Of a DNA stretch of 64,000 bases, positions 23,796 to 34,865 are shown piece by piece; positions within the stretch are counted from its first letter, which is position 1; the number at the start of each line of letters is the position of its first letter. The notes beneath the pieces were generated by a model. That model was not told the origin of the DNA, ran no database searches, and worked only from the letters and a program-made list of their open reading frames with translations. The position numbers and the translations under genes were made by a program. Location: NCBI GenBank assembly GCA_963680875.1, contig OY804585.1:28076186-28140185 (forward strand). The letters run 5' to 3'. Origin of the DNA: Bathymodiolus brooksi. Taxonomy: Eukaryota > Mollusca > Bivalvia > Mytilida > Modiolidae.

Positions 23796-24074
23796 AACCC
23801 AAGTGTGCCATATTTGCAGATAGCAAGTATGTATAAAATACATCATTTAAAAATGTGTCGCTGACATGGTTCTATGGACAAATGTTTTGATTGCCAAAAG
23901 ATAGCTAGGGTCTGAAAATATTGCTTTTCAACTCTCCTCATCAACCACTCCTAACAAGCTGTACCTCATTAGGAACTGCTGCTAATTGTTTTGCAATTAG
24001 CCAGACATTTTTTACCCCTAGTAGTTTGTAGGAAATGTCATGTTTTATTGATGTTATTTGTGCTTGCTGACTTA

Positions 24075-24350
24075 TATTCTTGTGTCCAACACGTCTTGAC
24101 TATTTGAGTAGCATGGCGAGTGTCTATAAGAGGCAGGAACTGCTTACCCTTCGCGAGCACTAGGGGACACCCCGGTATTTTGGTGGAGCCCGTGTTGCTC
24201 ATCTCTCTAGTTTTCTGTGCTGTGATTTTAGGTTTGTTTCTCTTTGTTCTGTGCCTTATCTACCCAATGTTGCCTGTGTCTCTCGATTGTTCATTATTGC
24301 TTTCCCCTTCGGTTTTCTCTAATGTTTATTCACCAAACACCAGGTAATTC
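24075..24350 (-). repeat. R2 dispersed repeat, other half
   Basis: Plus-strand text such as 'ggaactgcttacccttcgcg', 'cccgtgttgctcatctc' and 'ccccttcggttttctctaa' is the complement of R2 blocks at 36480-36600 and near 38700. Confidence 0.6.
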
Positions 24351-24498
24351 TTTATGTCCCGTTCTTATGGCGAATTACAAAAGTCGTTGTACCATTCTTC
24401 AATCATTTCTGTATATTTTTTTTAATAAATTCCTGAACATCTTCTCGTCCTATATATGATTGGAACATATTATTTGCTGCTGAATGGATTAGGATTAT

Positions 24499-24746
24499 GA
24501 TGCTTAGCACCACTTTAAACAATATTTCAGTAGTGTCGTGGCGGTCAGTTTTATTCGTGGAGAACACCGGAGAAAACCACCGATCTGACGCAAGTCACTG
24601 ACAAACATTATCACATAATGTTGTATCGAGTACACCTAGCCTGACCGGGATTCGAACTCACGTTTGTGGTGATAGGCACTGATTGCACATGTAGTTGTAA
24701 ATCCAACTACCATACGATCACGACCACCACGGTCCCCTATTTGCCG
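24499..24746 (-). repeat. SINE-1 copy
   Basis: It is the complement of the family consensus from 'agcaccactttaaacaatat' to 'catacgatcacgaccac'. The B box reads 'gtgagttcgaatcccgg' on the minus strand. Confidence 0.85.
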
Positions 24747-24917
24747 CTGGATGAAAAGCAACAGAAAATCAATCAATATAACGAGGTGTATATTTGATTT
24801 GTCCCGCACAACCAATGGAGGGCATTTTTTGAATTGTCGTACCCCTCTGCTGAGAAATTATGCCACATGTCTATAGTAATGGCGTTCCTACGGGGTCAAT
24901 TAAAATGGAGACGCGCA

Positions 24918-24922
24918 AATAT
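24918..24922 (+). repeat. Left target-site duplication AATAT
   Basis: The five bases directly outside the left inverted arm equal the five directly outside the right arm (27736-27740). Confidence 0.65.
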
Positions 24923-24959
24923 CACTGTCGTGTACCCGATAAGGAATGGTCATTTCAAG

Positions 24960-26040
24960 ATGGCGGATTGTAAATCATCAAAAAGGTAGGTGTGAAGATT
25001 TTGACTATTATCGTTCTTTATAGGTTATCTTAGTGTCTATGAGTTACACGTTTAGATAGGACAGTCTTTTTTCTACTTCACCATTAAATCAGTAAAGCTT
25101 GATCCTTTTGTTTTTATCGTAAACTGCCTTCGGTAGTTGATCAATGCTGCGACAAAGATATCGAGGCGTAGAATCCAATTTATTTCACCAATTCCTACCG
25201 CCTAGTGACTTTTTATATTAATATGTTGATGCCAAAATTATTCAAACATGTGAATTGTCCAGCAAATATTTTTTCAGCCTTTGACAGGCCTTGTATCCCT
25301 CTTAAAACGTCTATGAAAAGTTTGTTTATGTCACGGAATGGTCACGACAAAAACATGACAAAAATGTATAGGAATGGTCTCATGTTTTGAGTCAAGGAAT
25401 GGACTTTCAAGCCAAGGAATGGTCTTTTTTATTTAGGAATGGTCTCCATCATATAAGATATGCTTATTAATAATATTATTGAAGTTCATTTCCGTTTGTG
25501 GTCTTTAATGTAAATCTTCTTATTTCATATGATCAATCTTGCCTTAAAATACCCGAAATACCTTATTTGCTATTAAATTGTTATAATCTTTTCCATTTCA
25601 TTATGCAATGTTTCTTTTATCTATAGGTACAAGTGTTACTACTGCCAATTTGATACTTCCAATCACCAAGCCATAGTGGACCACTGCTGCCAGAATTATC
25701 GGGATGAAACATTAAAATTTAGATCTTTTGAATTTAACACTAATGTGGGTAAATTTGGTTAAGAACTCTTTCAGCAATTGTACACATATTGTAATGGTTT
25801 ATACTTTGTGATATTGACAGGGAGTCATTTTTTACATAAAAATATTTTTGTTAAAAGAAATATTCATTGTTATTTAAATAAATTTTATGAAATCAACTCT
25901 TTATATCTTTATTATCAATTTGCAAACAATTACAATTATAGTCATTTGATCCAGAGAAAAATGTGAATAGTCCTGAAGATATAATCCTCTCCGAACATGT
26001 GGAAGAATCTCTGCCTCGTGAGCTCTGTGATATTCCCTGA
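24960..26040 (+). pseudogene. Spliced C2H2-type zinc-finger gene fragment inside the transposon
   Basis: Exon 1 (24960-24985) starts with an ATG inside the left inverted arm (MADCKSSK) and ends at AG|GTAGGT. Exon 2 (25627-25744) follows 'ttttatctatag' in frame and contains a CxxC (YKCYYCQFDTSNHQAIVDHC) followed by H/C residues, like a C2H2/C2HC finger. Exon 3 (25942-26040) follows 'acaattatag' and stays in frame if the donor GTGGGT at 25745 is used; it ends in TGA. The frame remains open for 41 codons beyond this TGA (to a TAA near 26164), so the stop may be a nonsense mutation. C2H2-type first exons of this style occur in multi-exon transposon-associated genes of molluscs (recollection, unsearched). 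The right arm carries an inverted copy of exon 1. Confidence 0.5.
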
Positions 26041-26175
26041 CAGTTTGTGGTTACAGTAATTACATGTGATACGTTTTTGTTCACCATGGTTGGTGAGCCA
26101 ATAGCTCCCCCTTTTCACAAAATGCTGCTGTGCAAGAATCAGTGGTACATTTAAAATTTATCTCTTGTTTTAAAT

Positions 26176-26330
26176 GTTGTCTTAGGCGATGTCGTCTGAG
26201 ACCACTTCTACTTTTCAGACATTTTCCACAGTCCTCTCATATAAAATCATTCTCCGAGGCGTGGAAAGATGTATCCATCACAGTAAACCTGTAAAAATGA
26301 GGAATACACGATATATCTATTGAAGATTTA
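26176..26330 (+). pseudogene. Possible further exon of the same fragment
   Basis: After the acceptor-like 'ttaaatgttgtcttag' two frames stay open, one for about 44 codons ending near 26330 and one for about 38 codons ending near 26292. Without a downstream partner the choice cannot be made. It lies between exon 3 and the SINE insertion. Confidence 0.25.
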
Positions 26331-26597
26331 AGTAACCTCGTATATTTTTGTTTTCATGAAGTAAATACATGTACTGATTTTAAACATAGGAAAATTAAAA
26401 TAATATATGTGAACTGAAGCACCTATGTACGAAAAAAACTAATACATAAACCTAACAGTGGTCTAGACTTAGTGGTAAGAAAACCGAAGATCCAAAAAGT
26501 AAAAGAAAAGAAGAAAAAAATAATAATAAAAGTTGAGAACATCGGTCCAAATAAAATAGTGGTGTGTACTGAAATGGTGATGTATTATACATAACTG

Positions 26598-26855
26598 CCG
26601 GGGTCCGGGTGGCTCAATGAGTTAGGTCGTTGGATATAACAATTCATACAAGCCTATCACCAATACGCGCCCGGCTTTGTAAATTACAAAAAAGGGTGCA
26701 CTCGACTCGCAGCTGCAAGTGATAAAAGTTTACTAGTTGCTTGCCCATGGTCGATGGTTCTCTCCGGGTACTCCGACTTCCTCCACCACTAAAACTGTTC
26801 ACCATGATATAGCTGAAATATTGTTGAAAGTGGCGTTAAGCACCAAAAATTTTAA
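26598..26855 (+). repeat. SINE-3 copy (SINE-1 tail with a different tRNA-like head)
   Basis: The head 'gggtggctcaatgagttagg' and 'catacaagcctatcaccaa' differs from SINE-1, while the tail 'ctccgggtactccgac' and 'gatatagctgaaatattgttg' is the SINE-1 3' domain. A second copy is at 37917-38148. It is inserted within the 2.8-kb transposon. Confidence 0.8.
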
Positions 26856-27211
26856 AAAAATCAATACATAACTGCCTGTAGTTGAGGAGTTTCGCTAGAT
26901 TACCATACGAAGAAAATATCACTTGAGACGCACTAAGTATTTCTTCCTTACGGAATAAACACACTAGCGCATACTGCAAGGTAGAAATACACTAGGGTAT
27001 TTACGTTCCCGGACATTCTACACATCGGAAAGAACGTACGTTTATAATTACAGTATATCAGAGAAGCGAATGGTATGTCGTCATATTGACAAACCAATTG
27101 AAATACATGACAGTGAATGTAGTAAGACAAGAAAAATAAGATTTTATGCGAGTGTGAACACTGGATGAACGACAAAGCCATTGCTCCCGCTTTACATCCG
27201 ATATGTTCAAT

Positions 27212-27735
27212 CAGACCATTCCTAAATAAAAAAGACCATTCCTTGGCTTGAAAGTCCATTCCTTGACTCAAAACATGAGACCATTCCTATACATTTTTGT
27301 CATGTTTTTGTCGTGACCATTCCGTGACATAAACAAACTTTTCATAGACGTTTTAAGAGGGATACAAGGCTTGTCAAAGGCTGAAAAAAAAATTGCTGGA
27401 CAATTCACATGTTTGAATAATTTTGGCATCAACATATTAATATAAAAAGTCACTAGGCGGTAGGAATTGGTGAAATAAATTGGATTCTACGCCTCGATAT
27501 CTTTGTCGCTGCATTGATCAACTACCGAAGGCAGTTTACGATAAAAACAAAAGGATCAAGCTTTACTGACTTAATGGTGAAGTAGAAAAAAGACTGTCCT
27601 ATCTAAACGTGTAACTCATAGACACTAAGATAACCTATAAAGAACGATAATAGTCAAAATCTTCACACCTACCTTTTTGATGATTTACAATCCGCCATCT
27701 TGAAATGACCATTCCTTATCGGGTACACGACAGTG
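27212..27735 (-). repeat. Right inverted arm of the 2.8-kb transposon
   Basis: Complement of 24923-25445 with few mismatches. It carries inverted copies of exon 1 with its ATG and donor near 27673-27698, so each end of the element has a promoter-proximal exon pointing inward. Confidence 0.85.
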
Positions 27736-27740
27736 AATAT

Positions 27741-28149
27741 GAGACTGGATATTGATTTTATGTCGTGAGCTTATTCCAATGTATTTCTTTGTTTTAATAT
27801 TATTACCGGTATATTATTGCGCACAAGAACTATTTTCGTGTCATCATAGAAGAAATGCTAAACATTTAGAATCATCTCATCTAAACAAAAGCTTTGGGAC
27901 TTGCCTTTCAGAACATGGAGTTATATCTCACTTCCTGCGTTTGGTGAATGTTTATATTATATATTTTCTTTATGTTTGAGCTCATATAACCAAAGCAAGT
28001 TGTTCAAAAACACAGCTTGGTCTTAGAACGCGATGCATATTAGTGCCTTTTCAATGGAAAAGTCAATGCTTCTTGAACGTTACAGAAAACTTGTAGCAGC
28101 TCATAGCGAATAGTGGTTTGTCGGAAGTGGTTGTTCGTGGATCGCTACA
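27741..28149. other. AT-rich DNA, no recognised feature
   Basis: A 75-codon frame at 27752-27979 has no domain or splice support and is hydrophobic at its start only. Confidence 0.4.
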
Positions 28150-28250
28150 AGGGAAAAACAGTTTGAATATACCAAAGGGGTAATCAGAAGCCATGAATTC
28201 AAGAAGGATATGCAATACAATGACCCAAAAAAGAACAAACAACGATCTAC
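28150..28250 (+). repeat. R2 repeat, left part, in which the 45-bp array is seeded
   Basis: It reads 'accaaaggggtaatcagaag' to 'aaacaacgatctacagaaca', then passes directly into the 45-bp units. The R2 text resumes after the array at 32256 ('cacgaacctcgcttaaaacc'). Confidence 0.8.
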
Positions 28251-31200
28251 AGAACACTACACAGAAATAAAAAGATCAAACAACGAGATATCTACACAAC
28301 ACTACACAGAAATAAAAAGATCAAACAACGAGATATCTACACAACACTACACAGAAATAAAAAGATCAAACAACGAGATATCTACACAACACTACACAGA
28401 AATAAAAAGATCAAACAACGAGATATCTACACAACACTACACAGAAATAAAAAGATCAAACAACGAGATATCTACACAACACTACACAGAAATAAAAAGA
28501 TCAAACAACGAGATATCTACACAACACTACACAGAAATAAAAAGATCAAACAACGAGATATCTACACAACACTACACAGAAATAAAAAGATCAAACAACG
28601 AGATATCTACACAACACTACACAGAAATAAAAAGATCAAACAACGAGATATCTACACAACACTACACAGAAATAAAAAGATCAAACAACGAGATATCTAC
28701 ACAACACTACACAGAAATAAAAAGATCAAACAACGAGATATCTACACAACACTACACAGAAATAAAAAGATCAAACAACGAGATATCTACACAACACTAC
28801 ACAGAAATAAAAAGATCAAACAACGATCTACACAACACTACACAGAAATAAAAAGATCAAACAACGATCTACACAACACTACACAGAAATAAAAAGATCA
28901 AACAACGAGATATCTACACAACACTACACAGAAATAAAAAGATCTAACAACGAGATATCTACACAACACTACACAGAAATAAAAAGATCAAACAACGAGA
29001 TATCTACACAACACTACACAGAAATAAAAAGATCAAGCAACGAGATATCTACACAACACTACACAGAAATAAAAAGATCAAACAACGAGATATCTACACA
29101 ACACTACACAGAAATAAAAAGATCAAACAACGAGATATCTACACAACACTACACAGAAATAAAAAGATCAAACAACGAGATATCTACACAACACTACACA
29201 GAAATAAAAAGATCAAACAACGAGATATCTACACAACACTACACAGAAATAAAAAGATCAAACAACGAGATATCTACACAACACTACACAGAAATAAAAA
29301 GATCAAACAACGAGATATCTACACAACACTACACAGAAATAAAAAGATCAAACAACGAGATATCTACACAACACTACACAGAAATAAAAAGATCAAACAA
29401 TGAGATATCTACACAACTCTACACAGAAATAAAAAGATCAAACAACGAGATATCTACACAACACTGCACAGAGATAAAAAGATAAAACAACGAGATATCT
29501 ACACAACACTACACAGAAATAAAAATATCAAACAACGATCTACACAACTCTACACAGAAATAAAAAGATCAAACAACGAGATATCTACACAACTCTACAC
29601 AGAAATAAAAAGATCAAACAACGAGATATCTACACAACTCTACACAGAAATAAAAAGATCAAACAACGATCTACACAACACTACACAGAAATAAAAAGAT
29701 CAAACAACGAGATATCTACACAACACTACACAGAAATAAAAAGATCAAACAACGAGATATCTACACAACTCTAAACAGAAATAAAAAGATCAAACAACGA
29801 GATATCTACACAACACTACACAGAAATAAAAAAATCAAACAACGATCTACACAACACTACACAGAAATAAAAAGATCAAACAACGAGATATCTACACAAC
29901 ACTACACAGAAATAAAAAGATCAAACAACGAGATATCTACACAACACTACACAGAAATAAAAAGATCAAACAACGAGATATCTACACAACACTACACAGA
30001 AATAAAAAGATCAAACAACGATCTACACAACACTACACAGAAATAAAAAGATCAAACAACGATCTACACAAACTACACAGAAATAAAAAGATCAAACATC
30101 GATCTACACAACACTACACAGAAATAAAAAGATCAAACAACGAGATATCTACACAACTCTACACAGAAATAAAAAGATCAAACAACAAGATATCTACACA
30201 ACACTACACAGAAATAAAAAGATCAAACAACGAGATATCTACACAACACTACACAGAAATAAAAAGATCAAACAACGAGATATCTACACAACACTACACA
30301 GAAATAAAAAGATCAAACAACGAGATATCTACACAACACTACACAGAAATAAAAAGATCAAACAACGAGATATCTACACAACACTACACAGATATAAAAA
30401 GATTAAACAACGAGATATCTACACAACACTACACAGAAATAAAAATATCAAACAACGAGATATCTACACAACACTACACAGAAATAAAAAGATCAAACAA
30501 CGAGATATCTACACAACTCTACACAGAAATAAAAAGATCAAACAACGAGATATCTACACAACACTACACAGAAATAAAAAGATCAAACAACGAGATATCT
30601 ACACAACACTACACAGAAATAAAAAGATCAAACAACGAGATATCTACACAACACTACACAGAAATAAACAGATCAAACAACGAGATATCTACACAACACT
30701 ACACAGAAATAAAAAGATCAAACAACGAGATATCTACACAACACTACACAGAAATAAAAAGATCAAACAACGAGATATCTACACAACACTACACAGAAAT
30801 AAAAAGATCAAACAACGAGATATCTACACAACACTACACAGAAATAAAAAGATCAAACAACGAGATATCTACACAACACTACACAGAAATAAAAAGATCA
30901 AACAACGAGATATCTACACAACACTACACAGAAATAAAAAGATCAAACAACGAGATATCTACACAACACTACACAGAAATAAAAAGATCAAACAACGAGA
31001 TATCTACACAACACTACACAGAAATAAAAAGATCAAACAACGAGATATCTACACAACACCACACAGAAATAAAAAGATCAAACAACGAGATATCTACACA
31101 ACACTACACAGAAATAAAAAGATCAAACAACGAGATATCTACACAACACTACACAGAAATAAAAATATCAAACAACGAGATATCTACACAACACTACACA

Positions 31201-32255
31201 GAAATAAACAGATCAAACAACGAGATATCTACACAACACTACACAGAAATAAAAAGATCAAACAACGAGATATCTACACAACACTACACAGAAATAAAAA
31301 GATCAAACAACGAGATATCTACACAACACTACACAGAAATAAAAAGATCAAACAACGAGATATCTACACAACACTACACAGAAATAAAAAGATCAAACAA
31401 CGAGATATCTACACAACACTACACAGAAATAAAAAGATCAAACAACGAGATATCTACACAACACTACACAGAAATAAAAAGATCAAACAACGAGATATCT
31501 ACACAACACTACACAGAAATAAAAAGATCAAACAACGAGATATCTACACAACACTACACAGAAATAAAAAGATCAAACAACGAGATATCTACACAACACT
31601 ACACAGAAATAAAAAAATCAAACAACGAGATATCTACACAACACTACACAGAAATAAAAAGATCAAACAACGAGATATCTACACAACACTACACAGAAAT
31701 AAAAAGATCAAACAACGAGATATCTACACAACACTACACAGAAATAAAAAGATCAAACAACGAGATATCTACACAAAACTACACAGAAATAAAAAGATCA
31801 AACAACGAGATATCTACACAACACTACACAGAAATAAAAAGATCAAACAACGAGATATCTACACAACACTACACAGAAATAAAAAGATCAAACAACGAGA
31901 TATCTACACAACTCTACACTGAAATAAAAAGATAAAACAACGAGATATCTACACAACACTACACAGAAATAAAAAGATCAAACAACGAGATATCTACACA
32001 ACACTACACAGAAATAAAAAGATCAAACAACGAGATATCTACACAACTCTACACAGAAATAAAAAGATCAAACAACGAGATATCTACACAACACTACACA
32101 GAAATAAAAAGATCAAACAACGAGATATCTACACAACACTACACAGAAATAAAAAGATCAAACAACGAGATATCTACACAACACTACACAGAAATAAAAA
32201 GATCAAACAACGAGATATCTACACAACACTACACAGAAATAAAAAGATCAAACAA
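28247..32255 (+). repeat. 45-bp minisatellite, about 88 units
   Basis: The unit 'gatcaaacaacgagatatc' plus 'tacacaacactacacagaaataaaaa' is 45 bp and nearly invariant for 4 kb. A 41-bp variant lacking four bases ('caacgatctac' for 'caacgagatatctac') appears singly at about 28830, 28867, 29535, 29670, 29850, 30010, 30055 and 30100. Since 45 is a multiple of three, the first 13 units form a 213-codon frame (28210-28851) repeating IKRSNNEISTQHYTE until the first 41-bp unit breaks it. The unit derives from the R2 phrase 'acaacgatctacaaaacac ... aaagatcgag'. I regard the frame as incidental. Confidence 0.95.
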
Positions 32256-32370
32256 AAACAACACGAACCTCGCTTAAAACCGTGGGTATAATTCGTCATG
32301 AATGTATTGGAAATATTGCACATATGACATTAAACAACAACAAGCAATCAATCAACGAAAACACACGAGG
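32256..32370 (+). repeat. R2 continuation and SINE 3' tail
   Basis: R2 text resumes with 'aacacgaacctcgctt' and 'aaccgtgggtataattcgt'. It is followed by 'aatattgcacatatgacatt' and 'aacaacaacaagcaatcaat', which looks like a SINE 3' end. Confidence 0.6.
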
Positions 32371-32576
32371 TCATCTTTAAATTAGCATTGACGTGAAACA
32401 ATATTTCATTACTTCCTTGAAAAATGATATAATTTATTGATAGAATGAGAAAGTAAGCATATGGAAGGATACTGGTGTCATTGTTAACCTACATCACAGC
32501 ATAGATGTATAACGTACATTTTAAAGATTGTTTACCTGTATTATAGCAATTTTATATTGTATTTAGATCAGGAAGT

Positions 32577-32602
32577 TGAAAAGAAACTCAAAATGGCGAC
32601 AG
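32577..32602 (+). CDS. CD225/dispanin gene, first coding exon
   Basis: The ATG at 32593 (context 'ctcaaaATGGCG') opens a 10-nt coding part encoding MAT plus one base, ending at the donor ACAG|GTATGT. An acceptor-like 'attgtatttag' just upstream (32575-32576) suggests a separate 5' untranslated exon further left. The split codon is completed in frame by the exon at 38244. Intron 1 is 5.6 kb and holds several SINE, R2 and R3 copies. See the exon at 40711 for the domain that identifies the gene. Confidence 0.7.
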
Positions 32603-32674
32603 GTATGTCTAATATTTTGATTATGACTCTTTTTAATCAAATTAAAATTATATGTTGTTTTAAAAAAAACGTAG

Positions 32675-32830
32675 ATATAAAGTTTAGTGCGCACGACGCG
32701 TGTCTGGAATAACTTTCATCAGATACACTCAAAATCGAAAGATTGGAGCACCAAATAATATAAAATTTCCGGAACAATAAAACCAAAGGGCCTTAACAGG
32801 ATAGCCAAAATCGGCCAATGTCATATATGC
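32675..32830 (+). repeat. R3 dispersed repeat
   Basis: Blocks 'gtctggaataactttcatc', 'cactcaaaatcgaaagattg' and 'gcaccaaataatataaaatt' recur at 40185-40350; shorter R3 pieces lie at 37720-37800, 48440-48480, 49520-49640, 58260-58290 and 59680-59800. Confidence 0.65.
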
Positions 32831-32896
32831 GCAAAAAAATCACTCCTTTTAGAAAGGGATAAATCACAGTGATATAATGATTTAAAATAAAAAAAA

Positions 32897-32965
32897 ATGT
32901 TCTCGCCATGATATAGCTGAAACATTGCTCAGTTGGCATTAAACAACAATCACTCGCTCCCTCAC
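32897..32965 (+). repeat. SINE-2 3' fragment
   Basis: Only 'gttctcgccatgatatagct' through 'ggcattaaacaacaatcact' and a short CACTCGCTCC tail remain, a typical 5' truncation. Confidence 0.8.
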
Positions 32966-33235
32966 TCAAACTTTTCTTTAAATATTAGTTTGTAGTTATT
33001 ATTAACCAGGAACCAGTTAATTATTTGTGTACCATTGAATAACATATGCATGCATGCATACAATGGGGAATAATTCAAGCATTTAAAATTGGTTTGATTA
33101 ACTGAACTTGGAAACGAAAGTAAACACTATTCAAACTAGCTAAATTAAGAAATGGTCATCAGAATGTTTTACTCTTTATTTTTTGAATAGTGAATAGAAG
33201 TACTTAGGCAACACAAATCACTATATTTATAGTTG

Positions 33236-33485
33236 GGTCATCGTGGTCGTGATCGTATGGTAGTTGGATTTACAACTGCCTATGCAATCAGTGCCTATCA
33301 CCAATAAAGTCTTGAGTACGAATCCCTCTCATGGGCATGACGAGGTGTATTCGATGCAATATTATGCGATAAAGTTTTCAGTAACTTACGGCAGGTCGTT
33401 AGTTTTGTCCGGGTACTCCGATTTCCTCAACCAATAAAACTTACCACCACGATATAGCTGAAATATTGTGGAAAGTGGAACACCA
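33236..33485 (+). repeat. SINE-1 copy
   Basis: Head 'cgtggtcgtgatcgtatgg', B-box-like 'gagtacgaatccctc', and 3' domain 'tcaaccaataaaacttacc' and 'gatatagctgaaatattg' are all present. Confidence 0.85.
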
Positions 33486-33521
33486 TAACCATAGCGATAT
33501 ATTTGTGGTTCTTTTCTTATA

Positions 33522-33625
33522 AGGGGTTAAGAGAAATTCAAACATGTTATTTTTGTCAGCTATGGAATAGCTAAGGGGTTAAGAGAAATTCAAATATGTT
33601 ATTTTTGCCAGCTATGGAATAGCAA
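33522..33625 (+). repeat. Two-unit direct repeat, ~52 bp
   Basis: The phrase 'aaggggttaagagaaattca' to 'gccagctatggaatagc' occurs twice in a row with two or three changes. Confidence 0.85.
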
Positions 33626-34039
33626 TGCTTCGTCAATACATTACATTCAATTAATAAAGTGCTTTATGACACAATATACAATACCGGAATTGCTTTAAGC
33701 ATTTTTGTATTTGTTGTTTTTATATTCTGGGCTACTATTTTGACTAACAAGCAGCGCAGCAGGGAACCGAAACATTGCGTTTAGATAGATACGATACATA
33801 ATTTAGCATCTAGAAATTTTTAGTGTTCCGTTAAGAATGATCCAGATATGAAAGTTGGTATATATATATTAATTACACCTTATATAAGAATCATGGATTT
33901 TGATTGGTTAATAGCCGTTGTATTTTTCGTGTATTTTCATATTTAGGATTAATTTCTTTCATTTTTACCGCTGCCGGGGTATTTGCATGAGGATTTAACT
34001 TTTTTTCCCTCTGTCTCGTGGTATTTGCGAAAACGTATT

Positions 34040-34225
34040 TCACTTTTTTACCTTCGCGTGCTTCAAACCGCCAAATTCATTCGGAATATCTCTTCTTTAC
34101 CTTTATACGTAAGATAACGTCATTAATCAAATTTGAAACACGGAAGTGTTCCGATGTAAAGGATTTAACTTGTTTACCCTCGCGTGTCTCAAACCGCCAA
34201 ATTCATTCGGAATACTTCATGACAC
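34040..34225 (+). repeat. Two-unit repeat, ~120 bp
   Basis: 'tttttaccttcgcgtg' with 'tcaaaccgccaaattcattc' recurs once (34059 and 34181 region). Confidence 0.75.
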
Positions 34226-34374
34226 ACACAAGTAGACGACTAAAATGACGACATTTAAACTTTATGTTATAAGATATTTCTTAAAAGCCTTTATAAACAA
34301 ATCTTGTTTGGGGTTTACTTAAGCTTCCTGTTTTAATTTTATATGCAGATATTTAATTGCAAAAATGTCTACCT

Positions 34375-34695
34375 TCCCGGTTGTGTAATGACTAACGACG
34401 TACTCGTCTCGAATATGTGCGGTAGATCGTAGTTAAGTTGCTGGTCGGGTCATACCATAGTTGGTAGCAATATGAATACCGACTGTCTGTCGAAATAAAC
34501 ATTCACCAAAGATAAACATAAGTATTTGTTGCTTCTCCGTTAAGTACACATCATTAATGTGTAAGAGCAAGAGACCGCTTGGTTCTCAGTTGGGATAATG
34601 TGTCCTAGTGGAACATAAAATTAACTTGTTCTCTCAAAAGATATAGCTGTATATTGCTCACTTCTCTTCAAATAACAAGTACTTACTCACTTACT
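34375..34695 (+). repeat. Diverged SINE-2 copy
   Basis: The head 'cccggttgtgtaatgactaa', body 'aagtatttgttgcttctcc' and 3' end 'ttctctcaaaagatatagct' are recognisable but worn. It ends with an ACTTACTCACTTAC tail. Confidence 0.65.
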
Positions 34696-34749
34696 GAATG
34701 ATATTTTCTTACAGATTTTGTTGCTCATAAAATACATATATTTTGACAA

Positions 34750-34865
34750 ACATTAATATAAATAAAACAAATTACTCTGAACAACCAGTATCTCTGTCAT
34801 AAATGGTCACGGATATGTTACACTTATCGTAAACACTTTCCGGTAATGTATTCATTGATGATAAA
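34750..34865 (-). repeat. R2-associated block, first copy
   Basis: The stretch from 'aacattaatataaataaaac' to 'tattcattgatgat' recurs at 36352-36466, where it continues directly into R2. Confidence 0.85.

Larger units (their letters stand above)
24923..27735. mobile_element. 2.8-kb DNA transposon with 523-bp inverted arms and AATAT duplication
   Basis: Left arm 24923-25445 and right arm 27212-27735 are near-identical inverted repeats. The outermost bases are CACTGTCGTGTACCC, flanked on both sides by AATAT (24918-24922 and 27736-27740). The motif GGAATGGTC occurs six times in the left arm (24943, 25335, 25371, 25397 with one change, 25416, 25437) and inverted in the right arm, as expected for subterminal transposase-binding sites. 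The interior holds spliced exon fragments and a SINE insertion, but no recognisable transposase. CAC-type ends and a 5-bp duplication fit Transib/RAG-like or CMC-type elements; the family is unresolved. Confidence 0.8.

Noticed and set aside
28210..28851. 213-residue repetitive protein
   Set aside because: The frame exists only because the unit is 45 bp, and it breaks at the first 41-bp variant unit; no start context, splice site or similar protein supports coding.
20751..32255. CRISPR-like arrays
   Set aside because: Both arrays are head-to-tail minisatellites with no unique spacers, in a eukaryotic genome.
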